From Chitinophaga barathri (GTDB taxonomy: Bacteria; Bacteroidota; Bacteroidia; Chitinophagales; Chitinophagaceae): DNA of 64,000 nt. Numbering within the stretch: position 1 is the first letter of the stretch; every line of letters begins with the position of its first letter. Below are positions 28,213 through 36,603 of this stretch, piece by piece. Below the pieces are notes generated by a model that saw only the letters and a program-made list of their open reading frames with translations, was not told the origin of the DNA and searched no databases. The DNA is taken from NCBI RefSeq assembly GCF_003807585.1, contig NZ_RMBX01000006.1, positions 310,001-374,000 of the forward strand, given 5' to 3'. The position numbers and the translations under genes are program-made.

Positions 28213-28233
28213 CTCTGCACTTTCAGTGCAGAG
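28213..28233. repeat. 9-bp hairpin, related to one at 27908-27921
   Basis: CTCTGCACT (28213-28221) pairs perfectly with AGTGCAGAG (28225-28233). A sister hairpin TGCACTTTAGTGCA is at 27908-27921; together they bracket the 137-bp element. Confidence 0.5.
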
Positions 28234-28667
28234 AATTTTAGTATACGTGAAAAAGGGTAAAATGGTGTTTTAGTTATGAGTATAACAATCTGAATCTGAG
28301 TTGTATGGGGAGTATGGTGGTGCTATATTACCGATATTGTGTTTTTATAGGGTAGTTATATGGAAGTACTATTGTTACTGAAGTTGAGGTGGAGATGACG
28401 TGGAGATGAGGCGGACTTGATGCGGGTTAAAAAAATACCAGTGGGGTGGGTTCGATAATAAAGCAGGGAAGAGGCTTTCCGGAAAGCCGCGCCCGGTATG
28501 ATGATCGGCACAAGTATAGCGTCGCGCGATGGCAAAAGACTGGCAGAAACTTAAAAGACAGGTAGGAAAGGGGGCAGATGGGAGTATAAAGGGAGTATGA
28601 CCGCGGTATGAAGCAAGTATGACAGAAGCATCATACTGATATACCCACAGCATAATACCTATATACC

Positions 28668-28722
28668 TGGACTTTACTTGGACTATACTTGGACTTTACC
28701 TGGACTTTACCTGGACTTGGGT
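28668..28722 (+). repeat. five 11-bp tandem repeats
   Basis: Units at 28668, 28679, 28690, 28701 and 28712: TGGACTTTACT, TGGACTATACT, TGGACTTTACC (twice) and TGGACTTGGGT. The 11-bp period is close to one helical turn. Confidence 0.8.
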
Positions 28723-28776
28723 CATTTTTGCCCCTGAGAGGTTTTTTAGCATGAAAACTTTTACCATACTGTGTTT

Positions 28777-28806
28777 GAACGGGAAAATCCTTCGATTTTC
28801 CCGTTC
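28777..28806. terminator. hairpin at the end of mutS
   Basis: Perfect 13-bp stem (28777-28789 with 28794-28806), loop CTTC, 20 nt beyond the mutS stop on the minus strand. There is no clear T-run after it, so it may end the message with help or protect its 3' end. Confidence 0.55.
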
Positions 28807-28826
28807 CCCCTTATTTCAGCCTGCGT

Positions 28827-31427
28827 TTATTGCAGCAGGTCCTTGATCTCGCTCAGTTTCATCAGCGCTTCCACCGGCGTAAGCCGGTTAATATCTACGG
28901 CATTCAGCTTCTCCCGGATGTTCTGGAAAGTATCGGTGTGCGCGTCAAAAATGCTGAGCTGTACTTTCTGCACAGGCGTGGCGATCTGTTCCATCGGCGC
29001 TTCGATATGCTGGCTTTCCAGTTGGGAGAGTATTTCGTTTGCACGGTTGATCAGCTGCGGCGGCATACCCGCGATCTTCGCAACATGTATACCAAAACTA
29101 TGCCTGCTGCCGCCGGGGGCCAGCTTGCGGAGGAATATTATTTTGTTACCCACTTCTTTGTTCGTGATATGGAAATTCTTCACGCGGGAGTGCGTGTTTT
29201 CCAGCTCGTTCAGCTCATGATAGTGCGTGGCGAACAAAGTTTTGGGGCGGTGATCCGTCATGTCGTGCAGGTACTCCACGATGCTCCAGGCGATGGAAAT
29301 ACCGTCGTAGGTGCTGGTGCCGCGGCCGATCTCGTCGAGGATGATGAGGCTGCGCGGCGTGATGTTGTTGATAATACTGGCGGTTTCGTTCATTTCCACC
29401 ATGAAGGTACTTTCGCCGCCGCTCAGGTTGTCCGAGGCGCCCACGCGGGTGAAGATCTTGTCCGTAAGGCCGATCTCGGCGGCGGAAGCGGGCACAAAAC
29501 TGCCCATGTGCGCCATAAGCGTGATGAGCGCGGTTTGCCGCAGCAGGGCGGATTTACCGCTCATGTTAGGCCCGGTGAGGATGATCACCTGCTGCTCGTC
29601 GCGATGCAGCAGCAGATCGTTCGTTACATAACTTTCGCCGGTGGGCAGGCCCTGTTCTATCACAGGGTGACGGCCTTCTTTGATATCAAGGTGATGGGAA
29701 TCGGTTACGTTGGGGCGGCGGTATTTGAACTGCACGGCGTTGTGCGCGAAACAAAGCAGGCAGTCCAGGCGGGCCAGGGCCTGCGCATCCCGCTGGATGG
29801 GCACGATGTAATCCTGCAACGCCAGTAGCAGCGCGTCGTACAACCGCATTTCCAGCGCGAGTATCTTTTCTTCGGCGCCGGTGATCTTTTCCTCGTATTC
29901 TTTCAGCTCGGGCGTGATGTACCGTTCCGCGTTCGCCAGCGTTTGTTTGCGTATCCAGTTGTTCGGTACTTTGTTTTTGTGCGTGTTGGTCACTTCGAGA
30001 TAATAACCGAACACGTTGTTGAAAGCCACTTTCAGCGAAGGAATGCCGGTAGCTTCGGATTCCTGCTGCTGGATGCGCAGCAGGTATTCTTTGCCGGAGG
30101 TGGCGATGGCGCGGAGATCGTCCAGCGTGGCGTCTGTACCTTCGCGGATCACGCCGCCCTTGTTTGCCAGTACCGGCGGGTTGTCTGATATTTCCGCCAG
30201 GATGCGGTCCAGGATGGGCTGGCAGGGATCGAGCTGCTCCTGCAGCTGCCTGAGCAGCGGGTTGTCGATAGCATTGAGCGTAGTGGATATTTCATGCACC
30301 TGTTGCAGCGCTTTGGCCAGCTGCATCACTTCGCGCGGGTTGATCTTTTTGAGGGGGATCTTTGATACCAGTCTTTCCAGGTCGCCCACGATCTTGAGAT
30401 GCGTTTGCAGCAATTTAGTAGGGTCCGCTTCGCGGATGAGCGTTTCCACTGCGTCCAGCCTTTCGTTGATCTTGCCGATATCGCGGAGCGGGAAAATGAT
30501 CCAGCGTTTCAGCAGGCGTGCGCCCATGGGGGAGAGGGTATGGTCCAGCGTGCCGATCAGCGATCTGCCCTGCTCCACGGTGCTTTGCAGCAGTTCCAGG
30601 TTGCGGATCGTAAAACGGTCCATCCACAGGAAATCGTCCTGGTCTATACGCGTGAGGGCGGTGATATGCTGGAGGTTCGGATGTTCCGTGTCTTTCAGGT
30701 AATGCATGGCGGCGCCGGCGGCGATGATCGCATCGTTCAGGTCTTCCACGCCGAACCCTTTGAGGGAATGGGTTTCGAAATGTTTGTTCAGGATCTCCCT
30801 GGCGTAGGCATTGGTAAAGATCCACTCTTCGAGGGTGTAGGTATAAAAGCGGCTGCCGAAGGTTTGCCGGAAATGTTTCTGCTGCTGTTTGGCAAAGAGC
30901 ACTTCCGAGGGGCGGAAACTTTGCAGGAGTTTGTCCACATATTCCAGGCTGCCCTGCGCTACGAAAAACTCGCCGGTGGAAATATCCAGGAAAGCCACGC
31001 CGGCCTGTTCGTTCATGCCGAAGTGCACGGCGGCGAGGAAGTTGTTCGTACTGTTTTCCAGCAGTTTATCGTTCACGGCTACACCGGGCGTCACCATTTC
31101 CGTCACGCCGCGTTTCACGATGCCTTTTACCATTTTGGGATCTTCCAGCTGGTCGCAGATGGCTACGCGATGGCCGGCTTTTACCAGCTTGTGGAGGTAA
31201 GTATCCAGTGAATGATGGGGGAAGCCCGCGAGGTCTACGTAAGAAGCGCTGCCGTTGGCCCTTTTGGTGAGTACAATGCCGAGCACTTTGGATGCGATCA
31301 CCGCATCCGCGTTGAAAGTTTCATAAAAATCCCCGACCCTGAAAAGCAGCACCGCGTCCGGGTAGCGGGCTTTGATAGCGTTGTGCTGCATCATCAGGGG
31401 CGTTTCTTCCGATTTACTTTTAGCCAT
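28827..31427 (-). CDS. mutS: DNA mismatch repair protein MutS
   Basis: An 866-residue mismatch-recognition ATPase. The start is the ATG at 31427 (MAKSKSEETPLMMQH); the longer frame to 31763 covers the divergent gene and is not coding. The mismatch-wedge motif GDFYETF is near residue 35, the ATPase Walker A TGPNMSGKS near 620, Walker B SLIILDEIGRGTSTYDG after it, and FATHYHEL. The C-terminus carries the dimerisation helices. Full length compared with other MutS1 proteins. It is divergent from the SpoU-type methyltransferase, with only 55 nt between start codons. Confidence 0.97.
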   Translation of the reverse strand: MAKSKSEETPLMMQHNAIKARYPDAVLLFRVGDFYETFNADAVIASKVLGIVLTKRANGSASYVDLAGFPHHSLDTYLHKLVKAGHRVAICDQLEDPKMVKGIVKRGVTEMVTPGVAVNDKLLENSTNNFLAAVHFGMNEQAGVAFLDISTGEFFVAQGSLEYVDKLLQSFRPSEVLFAKQQQKHFRQTFGSRFYTYTLEEWIFTNAYAREILNKHFETHSLKGFGVEDLNDAIIAAGAAMHYLKDTEHPNLQHITALTRIDQDDFLWMDRFTIRNLELLQSTVEQGRSLIGTLDHTLSPMGARLLKRWIIFPLRDIGKINERLDAVETLIREADPTKLLQTHLKIVGDLERLVSKIPLKKINPREVMQLAKALQQVHEISTTLNAIDNPLLRQLQEQLDPCQPILDRILAEISDNPPVLANKGGVIREGTDATLDDLRAIATSGKEYLLRIQQQESEATGIPSLKVAFNNVFGYYLEVTNTHKNKVPNNWIRKQTLANAERYITPELKEYEEKITGAEEKILALEMRLYDALLLALQDYIVPIQRDAQALARLDCLLCFAHNAVQFKYRRPNVTDSHHLDIKEGRHPVIEQGLPTGESYVTNDLLLHRDEQQVIILTGPNMSGKSALLRQTALITLMAHMGSFVPASAAEIGLTDKIFTRVGASDNLSGGESTFMVEMNETASIINNITPRSLIILDEIGRGTSTYDGISIAWSIVEYLHDMTDHRPKTLFATHYHELNELENTHSRVKNFHITNKEVGNKIIFLRKLAPGGSRHSFGIHVAKIAGMPPQLINRANEILSQLESQHIEAPMEQIATPVQKVQLSIFDAHTDTFQNIREKLNAVDINRLTPVEALMKLSEIKDLLQ

Positions 31428-31431
31428 GCGG

Positions 31432-31439
31432 CAAATATA
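31432..31439 (-). promoter_or_regulatory. mutS -7 box, leaderless arrangement
   Basis: TATATTTG on the minus strand matches TAnnTTTG exactly and ends only 4 nt before the mutS ATG. If used, the transcript would begin at or next to the start codon. No good -33 box was found. Confidence 0.45.
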
Positions 31440-31469
31440 AGAAGCTGTGAGCATTAACTTATAGTCAAC

Positions 31470-31477
31470 TATCTTTG
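31470..31477 (+). promoter_or_regulatory. -7 box of SpoU methyltransferase gene, leaderless arrangement
   Basis: TATCTTTG matches TAnnTTTG exactly and ends 5 nt before the ATG at 31483. Confidence 0.45.
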
Positions 31478-31482
31478 CAACC

Positions 31483-32016
31483 ATGCGGAAGTTAAACATG
31501 CAGGAGCTGGGCCGTAAAACGGTGGCTGAGTTCAAGGCGGCGGACAAAACGCCGCTGGTGCTGGTGCTGGATAATGTGCGGAGTATGCACAATGTGGGCT
31601 CCGTGTTCAGAACGGCGGATGCTTTCCTTTTACAGGGCATCGCGCTGTGCGGGTATACGCCCGTGCCCCCGCACCGGGATATCCAGAAGACGGCACTGGG
31701 CGCTACGGAAACGGTGGAATGGCAGTATTTTCCTACCACGGTGGAAGCGGTGCAGGCCCTCAAAGAACAGGGTTACGCCATTATGGCGATCGAGCAGGCG
31801 GCGCAGAGCGTGATGCTGGATGCGTTTCAGCCGGGTGAACAACCCCTGGCGCTGGTGTTCGGCAATGAAGTGAGCGGCGTGGACCCCGCCGTGATGCGAC
31901 TGGCGGACGGATGTATCGAGATACCCCAGCTGGGTATGAAACATTCCCTGAATATCTCCGTGAGCACGGGTATCGTGATCTGGGACCTGTTTTGTAAACT
32001 GAAACCTGTAAATTAG
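31483..32016 (+). CDS. SpoU/TrmH-family RNA 2'-O-methyltransferase
   Basis: A 177-residue SPOUT-class methyltransferase acting on tRNA or rRNA ribose with S-adenosylmethionine. The three family motifs are present: NVRSMHNVGSVFRTADAF (residues ~27-45), ALVFGNEVSGVD (~123-135) and GMKHSLNISVSTGIVIWDL (~150-170), the last two forming the trefoil-knot cofactor site. No extra N-terminal substrate-binding domain is seen, so it is of the short type; the RNA target is unclear. It is followed after 5 nt by the UbiA-type gene and then ruvX, probably an operon. Confidence 0.9.
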   Translation: MRKLNMQELGRKTVAEFKAADKTPLVLVLDNVRSMHNVGSVFRTADAFLLQGIALCGYTPVPPHRDIQKTALGATETVEWQYFPTTVEAVQALKEQGYAIMAIEQAAQSVMLDAFQPGEQPLALVFGNEVSGVDPAVMRLADGCIEIPQLGMKHSLNISVSTGIVIWDLFCKLKPVN

Positions 32017-32021
32017 CAGCC

Positions 32022-32891
32022 ATGTCCACAACTGTTAAGAACTATCTCTCGTTAGTAAAGTTCAGCCACACCATTTTCGCCATGCCTTTTGCCATGACGG
32101 GTTTTTTTATGGCGGTGAGCTGGGCGGGTTATTCCTTCAGCTGGACGCTCCTGCTGCTGGTGGTGCTTTGTATGGTGTTTGCGCGCAGCGCGGCCATGGC
32201 ATTCAACCGCTGGCTGGATGCGGAATTTGATAAAAAGAACCCGCGTACGGCCAAAAGGGAAATACCGGCCGGTATTATTTCCGCCTCAAATGCCCTCTGG
32301 TTCGTGATCGGCAACGTGGTGCTGTTTATGGCCACCACCTGGTTCATCAATCCTTTATGTTTCTTTTTATCCCCGGTAGCCGTGCTCGTGGTACTGGGGT
32401 ACAGTTATACCAAACGTTTCACCGCCCTTTGCCACCTGGTACTGGGCGTGGGCCTCAGTCTTGCGCCGATAGGCGCATTCCTGGCGGTTGCCGGGCATTT
32501 CAGCCTGTTGCCGGTATTGCTGAGCGTGATGGTGCTTTGCTGGGTATCCGGCTTTGATATCATTTATGCTTTGCAGGACGAGGAGTTCGACCGCTCGCAG
32601 CGGCTGCATTCCATTCCCACCTGGCTGGGCAAGGCCGGCGGGCTGCGCTTCTCCGAGGGGCTGCACCTGGTAGCCGCGGCCATGGCCATTACCATTGGGG
32701 TGATGGGGCATTTCGGCTGGCTGTACTGGATCGGCGCGGGCGTGTTTATCCTGATGCTGCTCATGCAGCACAGGCTGGTGAAGCCGGACGATCTTTCCCG
32801 CGTGAACCTTGCATTTATGACCACAAACGGGGTGGCCAGCGTGGTATACGCGGTGTTTGCCATTGCGGACATGCTGATTTTCAAACAATAA
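32022..32891 (+). CDS. UbiA-family prenyltransferase (menaquinone pathway type)
   Basis: A 289-residue membrane enzyme with about eight hydrophobic helices. The first Asp-rich motif is NRWLDAEFDKKNPRT (residues ~64-78) and the second is DIIYALQDEEFDRSQRLHSIP (~179-199): these bind the Mg-diphosphate of the prenyl donor. The NPRT ending and length match the UbiA/MqnP group that attaches an isoprenoid tail to a quinone ring precursor; Bacteroidota use menaquinone, so a role in menaquinone formation is likely but not shown by neighbours. It lies between the SpoU methyltransferase and ruvX with gaps of 5 nt each. Confidence 0.88.
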   Translation: MSTTVKNYLSLVKFSHTIFAMPFAMTGFFMAVSWAGYSFSWTLLLLVVLCMVFARSAAMAFNRWLDAEFDKKNPRTAKREIPAGIISASNALWFVIGNVVLFMATTWFINPLCFFLSPVAVLVVLGYSYTKRFTALCHLVLGVGLSLAPIGAFLAVAGHFSLLPVLLSVMVLCWVSGFDIIYALQDEEFDRSQRLHSIPTWLGKAGGLRFSEGLHLVAAAMAITIGVMGHFGWLYWIGAGVFILMLLMQHRLVKPDDLSRVNLAFMTTNGVASVVYAVFAIADMLIFKQ

Positions 32892-32896
32892 CAAAT

Positions 32897-33310
32897 ATGC
32901 CCAGGATACTCGCCATCGATTACGGGAAAAAGCGCACGGGACTGGCGGTAACGGACCCTTTAAAGATCATTGCAAGCGGGCTGGGCACTATTCCTTCGCA
33001 CGACCTGATCCCTTACCTCAAAAAATATTTCGCGGCAGAACAGGTGGAGATGATCCTGATAGGCCTGCCCCGCAACCTGGACGGCTCTGCTACGGACGCC
33101 ACCGCGCTGGTGGAGGAATGTATCAGGATCCTGACCAAAAACTTCCCGGATATGCCGCTGAAGAAGGTGGACGAGCGGTTCACCTCCAAAATGGCCTTCC
33201 AGAGTATGATAGACAGCGGGATGAAAAAAAAGGACCGGCAGAATAAAGGTTTGGTGGACGAGATCAGCGCGACGATCATTCTCCAGGAATACCTTCAGCA
33301 CAACCCGTAG
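32897..33310 (+). CDS. ruvX: Holliday junction resolvase-like RuvX/YqgF
   Basis: A 137-residue RNase H-fold nuclease. The first catalytic Asp is in LAIDYGKKRTGLAVTDP, followed by GLPRNLDGSATDAT, VDERFTS (catalytic Glu) and DEISATIILQEYL (last Asp). In E. coli the homologue processes the 5' end of pre-16S rRNA; a junction-resolving role has also been proposed for the family. Full length. Last gene of the SpoU-UbiA-ruvX group; 66 nt before def, which has its own promoter-like box. Confidence 0.93.
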   Translation: MPRILAIDYGKKRTGLAVTDPLKIIASGLGTIPSHDLIPYLKKYFAAEQVEMILIGLPRNLDGSATDATALVEECIRILTKNFPDMPLKKVDERFTSKMAFQSMIDSGMKKKDRQNKGLVDEISATIILQEYLQHNP

Positions 33311-33343
33311 GGGGATGGCTGAGCCCTTCCGGGAAAAAACCTA

Positions 33344-33351
33344 ACTTTGCA
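33344..33351 (+). promoter_or_regulatory. -7 box for def
   Basis: TAACTTTG matches TAnnTTTG exactly, 25 nt before the def ATG. No clear -33 box. Confidence 0.4.
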
Positions 33352-33376
33352 TTTTTCCATTTTGATCAAATAAGAG

Positions 33377-33955
33377 ATGATTTTACCAATAGTAGCCTAT
33401 GGGGCGCCCGTTTTAAGAGAAGTAAGCCAGGACATTACGCCTGATTACCCGGATCTGCAAAAGTTGCTGGACAACATGTGGGAAACCATGTATGCCTCCA
33501 GCGGGGTGGGATTGGCCGCGCCGCAGATCAACAAACCTATCCGCCTTTTTGTGGTGGACAGCGAGCAGATCATCAATAATCTTGAAGAAGACGAGGAAAA
33601 CCTCTATCCCGGCGATCATGGCATCAAACAGGTGTTCATCAACGCGAAGATCGTGGAAACGGAAGGGGACGACTGGGCGTACAACGAGGGTTGCCTTAGC
33701 ATCCCGAAGATCAGGGAAGACGTGTACCGTCCTGAAAAGGTGAAGATCAAATACCTGGACGAGAATTTCCAGCCGCATGTGCGTACATTTCATGGAATTA
33801 CCGCACGTGTGATTTTCCATGAATATGATCATATTGAAGGGAAACTTTTTATAGACTATCTGAAACCCCTCAAGAAAAGAATGATCAAAGGCAAGCTGGA
33901 AGACATTTCCAAAGGAAAGATCAGGGTGGATTACAAGATGGTATTCCCCAAATAA
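33377..33955 (+). CDS. def: peptide deformylase
   Basis: A 192-residue metalloenzyme that removes the formyl group from nascent protein N-termini. All three motifs are present: GVGLAAPQI (~residues 43-51), EGCLSIP (metal-binding Cys, ~114) and HEYDHIEG (HExxH with two His ligands and catalytic Glu, ~155). Normal length for Bacteroidota. It is probably transcribed alone, with a promoter-like box in the 66-nt gap after ruvX. Confidence 0.97.
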   Translation: MILPIVAYGAPVLREVSQDITPDYPDLQKLLDNMWETMYASSGVGLAAPQINKPIRLFVVDSEQIINNLEEDEENLYPGDHGIKQVFINAKIVETEGDDWAYNEGCLSIPKIREDVYRPEKVKIKYLDENFQPHVRTFHGITARVIFHEYDHIEGKLFIDYLKPLKKRMIKGKLEDISKGKIRVDYKMVFPK

Positions 33956-34057
33956 TTACAATTTTTCCGGGCATTATAAAAAATAAATATGCCTAAGAGT
34001 TTCATATTGTAAGTTTTTTCATTATTTTAGTGCCACTATTTTCCGAATAAAGAACAC

Positions 34058-34609
34058 TTGGGAACTGCAAATACATATACCGAACAAGAACTCGTCCAGG
34101 GCCTTAAGGCTCGTGACCAGCAGATATTCGGGTACCTGTATGACCACTATTCTCCCGCTCTCTACGGTGTGGTTCTCAAAGTCCTCAACGATGAAAATAC
34201 TGCAAGTGATGTGCTCCAGGAAGTCTTCCTGAAGATCTGGCGGAGCATTGATAAATATGACACAGAAAAAGGGCGTCTCTTTACCTGGATGCTCAACATT
34301 GCCAGGAATACCGCAATAGATTCACTCCGCTCGAAAGGGCATAAGCTCGAACAGAAAATCCAGGAGCTCAATAACGACGTATATCTACAAACAAGTCAGT
34401 TAACGGTTCAACCGGCCGTTGATCACCTGGGCCTCTCGAAGGTGTTGGAAAAGCTCAACAAAGAACAGCGGACTATTATTGACCTTGCCTATTATAAAGG
34501 TTGTACCCAGGAAGAAATTGCCAGGGTGCTGGATATTCCTTTGGGTACAGTAAAGACCAGAATGCGAAACGCAATTATACAATTGAGAAATATTTTAAAA
34601 CAATTGTAA
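34058..34609 (+). CDS. ECF-type RNA polymerase sigma factor
   Basis: A 183-residue sigma factor: region 2 in DQQIFGYLYDHYSPALYGV and TASDVLQEVFLKIWRSIDKYD, region 4 in QRTIIDLAYYKGCTQEEIARVLDIPLGTVKTRMRNAI. The best start is TTG at 34058, since no in-frame ATG occurs before region 2 is already under way and shorter starts would remove it. It ends 5 nt before the next gene, a membrane-bound RskA-like anti-sigma factor, so this is a self-contained stress- or envelope-responsive pair. Confidence 0.9.
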   Translation: MGTANTYTEQELVQGLKARDQQIFGYLYDHYSPALYGVVLKVLNDENTASDVLQEVFLKIWRSIDKYDTEKGRLFTWMLNIARNTAIDSLRSKGHKLEQKIQELNNDVYLQTSQLTVQPAVDHLGLSKVLEKLNKEQRTIIDLAYYKGCTQEEIARVLDIPLGTVKTRMRNAIIQLRNILKQL

Positions 34610-34614
34610 GCAAA

Positions 34615-35466
34615 GTGGACGTACAACGTTACATATCATCCGGTATCATTGAAAGCTTCGTAGCTGGTTTAGCTACGGACCAGGAGGTCCGTGAGCTCCA
34701 GGCTTCGATGGTTCAGTTCCCGGAAATAAAAGCTGCGGTGGAAGCCGTGCAGCTTGATATGGAGCGTTATGTCAACATGCAAAGCGTAACGCCGCCGGAA
34801 GTGGTGAAAGACCGCGTATTCCAGCTGATCAACAACGAAGGTGTGGAAACCGCGGTGCCCGTAAGCGGCGGCAGCTACTCAGAGGAAGAATCAGGTTATC
34901 CTGACGAACCGAAAGTGGTGCAGCTGGTGAGCCCCGTATGGAAATATGTAGCAGCCGCGGCCATCATTGGCCTCCTGGCGAGCGTATGGATGAATGTTCA
35001 GTATTTTAACAGCAGTAACGAATGGCAGGGTAAATACCAGGCCTTGCTGACTGATAAAGATAAAATGATGGCGGACAACCAGGTGATGCAGACGCGCATG
35101 GATGAATCCGAGAAGATGCTGTCCACCCTCCGTACCATGAAGATGGTGCCCATGTACACGGTAACGCCCACCCGCCCGGGCCTGCTGGCAACCGTATACT
35201 GGAACCCGAAATCAGAAGAAGTACTCCTTACCGTGAATAATCTTCCCGCACCCGCTCCGGATCAGCAATACCAGCTGTGGGGCATCGTGAACGGGAAACC
35301 TGTGGATGCTGGCGTGTTCGACATGGACAAGGCTTCCAAAGGTTTTGCAAAGATGAAAACAATGGTGGCCGGCGCGCAGATGTTCGCCATCACCCTGGAG
35401 AAAAAAGGCGGCTCTCCCACGCCTACGCTTACAGCCATGTACGTGGCGGGTAAGGTTTCCGGCTGA
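34615..35466 (+). CDS. RskA-type anti-sigma factor
   Basis: About 283 residues starting at GTG (VDVQRYISSGIIESFVAGL), placed 5 nt after the sigma gene; an upstream in-frame TTG (34501) would overlap the sigma gene by over 100 nt. Residues ~1-90 are the cytoplasmic sigma-binding part, WKYVAAAAIIGLLASVWM near ~105-125 is the membrane helix, a short coiled segment follows (DKDKMMADNQVMQTRMDESEK), and the C-terminal extracytoplasmic domain (PAPDQQYQLWGIVNGKPVDAG) is the anti-sigma-K/RskA fold. It should hold the sigma factor at the membrane until a signal triggers release. Confidence 0.88.
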   Translation: MDVQRYISSGIIESFVAGLATDQEVRELQASMVQFPEIKAAVEAVQLDMERYVNMQSVTPPEVVKDRVFQLINNEGVETAVPVSGGSYSEEESGYPDEPKVVQLVSPVWKYVAAAAIIGLLASVWMNVQYFNSSNEWQGKYQALLTDKDKMMADNQVMQTRMDESEKMLSTLRTMKMVPMYTVTPTRPGLLATVYWNPKSEEVLLTVNNLPAPAPDQQYQLWGIVNGKPVDAGVFDMDKASKGFAKMKTMVAGAQMFAITLEKKGGSPTPTLTAMYVAGKVSG

Positions 35467-35604
35467 TCAATCTTATTTTTCCGTTAAACATGACCGTTAT
35501 GATGTTGCACCCATGAGCAGAAATGCCGGGCAGCGTTGTGTTATATGCTCTCCCAGCTGCTCTTCTGGCCTGAATATTGCATTTTCATAACAAGATGAAT
35601 TGCT

Positions 35605-35612
35605 TAAATTTG
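35605..35612 (+). promoter_or_regulatory. -7 box, leaderless arrangement
   Basis: TAAATTTG, an exact -7 match, ends 4 nt before the ATG at 35617. A TTG at 35577-35579 is 25 nt upstream. Confidence 0.45.
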
Positions 35613-35616
35613 CCCG

Positions 35617-36531
35617 ATGCGTAAATTCCTGCTACTGTTATACCTTTTCCCCTGCATTCCCGCATTGGCGCAGGATACCGCGCGATATAAAGGAATGACG
35701 GTTAACCTTGACGAACATGTGGTGAAAGCCAAACGTATAGGCTTTGACGTGAATGGATTTATAAAAAGAGTGGAAGAAGACACCACTTTTTACCGTGCAT
35801 TCAAAAACCTCCGCCTCATCAATTTCACTTCAGACAACGATATCAGGGTAACGGACAAAAAAGGAGGGAAAACCATTGCCTCGCTGAAATCCCGCACCAA
35901 ACAGATCATGAGCGGCAACTGCCGCAAAATGGAAGTGCTGGAGGAAAAGACCACGGGCAACTTCTACAACCGCAAAGGCGATTACAATTATTACACTGCT
36001 GAGCTGTATGCGAACCTGTTTTTTACCAAAGGCACCGTATGCGACGATGGCGGCGGCACGGATAAAGGCAGCCTCGCCCGGCACAAGTCGCAGCTCAAAC
36101 AATTGATATTCAACCCGGGAAAACCGATATCCGGTGTGCCCGTAGTGGGGAATAAAGTCGCCATTTTTGACCGTAACCTCATGCGGTTCTACGATTTTTC
36201 CATCACTTCGGAAAACTTCACCGGCACCGATTGTTATGTATTCAGCGCCGTGATGCGGAAAAACCTCAGCGGGATAGACCGCGCGGAGATCGTATACGAC
36301 GAGCTGATCACTTATTTCAACAAAGAAACCATGGAGATCGTGGGGCGTAAATATTCCCTTTCGTATAAAACGCTTGTGTTTGATTTTAACGTCCGCATGA
36401 ATGTACAGATGACCAAGCTGGACGATCTTTTGCTGCCCGCGCTCATCACTTACGACGGCACCTGGAATGTACCTTTCAAGAAAAGAGAGACGGCTGTATT
36501 CACCGCTAAATTCTTCGACTTCGCGAAATAA
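35617..36531 (+). CDS. secreted protein of unknown function
   Basis: A 304-residue protein with a signal peptide (FLLLLYLFPCIPALAQ). After it, VNLDEHVVKAKRIGFDVNGFIKRVEEDTTFYRAFKNLR resembles a segment found in uncharacterised Bacteroidota exported proteins, where VVVKAKR follows a plug-like domain and FYKAFKNLR follows; I cannot name a family. The C-terminal half is beta-strand-rich and includes a CDDGGGTDKG loop. It stands alone between the anti-sigma gene and a convergent T9SS-type gene, with its own promoter box. Confidence 0.75.
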   Translation: MRKFLLLLYLFPCIPALAQDTARYKGMTVNLDEHVVKAKRIGFDVNGFIKRVEEDTTFYRAFKNLRLINFTSDNDIRVTDKKGGKTIASLKSRTKQIMSGNCRKMEVLEEKTTGNFYNRKGDYNYYTAELYANLFFTKGTVCDDGGGTDKGSLARHKSQLKQLIFNPGKPISGVPVVGNKVAIFDRNLMRFYDFSITSENFTGTDCYVFSAVMRKNLSGIDRAEIVYDELITYFNKETMEIVGRKYSLSYKTLVFDFNVRMNVQMTKLDDLLLPALITYDGTWNVPFKKRETAVFTAKFFDFAK

Positions 36532-36555
36532 TTGTTTGCGTTTTTCATATAATGC

Positions 36556-36583
36556 AAAAGGGGCGCTAACCAGCGCCCCTTTT
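36556..36583. terminator. bidirectional terminator
   Basis: Perfect 12-bp stem (36556-36567 with 36572-36583), 4-nt loop, A-run on one side and T-run on the other, between convergent genes ending at 36531 and 36604. Confidence 0.9.
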
Positions 36584-36603
36584 TATATGCAGTGTTTTGA
36601 TGT

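Larger units (their letters stand above)
27873..28776. other. repeat-rich intergenic region without genes
   Basis: About 0.9 kb between the SusCD terminator and mutS. Short frames here have no family character. It contains a 137-bp hairpin element (27990-28126), two TGCACTTT(C)AGTGCA hairpins (27908-27921, 28213-28233), purine-rich GGAGTATGA / GTGGAGATGA word repeats (28290-28630) and five 11-bp tandem units (28668-28722). Confidence 0.7.

Noticed and set aside
28375..28653. 92-codon minus-strand frame in the spacer before mutS
   Set aside because: Lies in low-complexity, repeat-word DNA; no motif and no promoter or ribosome-binding context.
28668..28722. Possible CRISPR-like array
   Set aside because: The repeats are only 11 bp, adjacent, without spacers, and no cas genes are in the window.
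31428..31763. N-terminal extension of MutS
   Set aside because: It covers the divergent methyltransferase gene and the promoter region, and the family starts near MAKSKSEETP.
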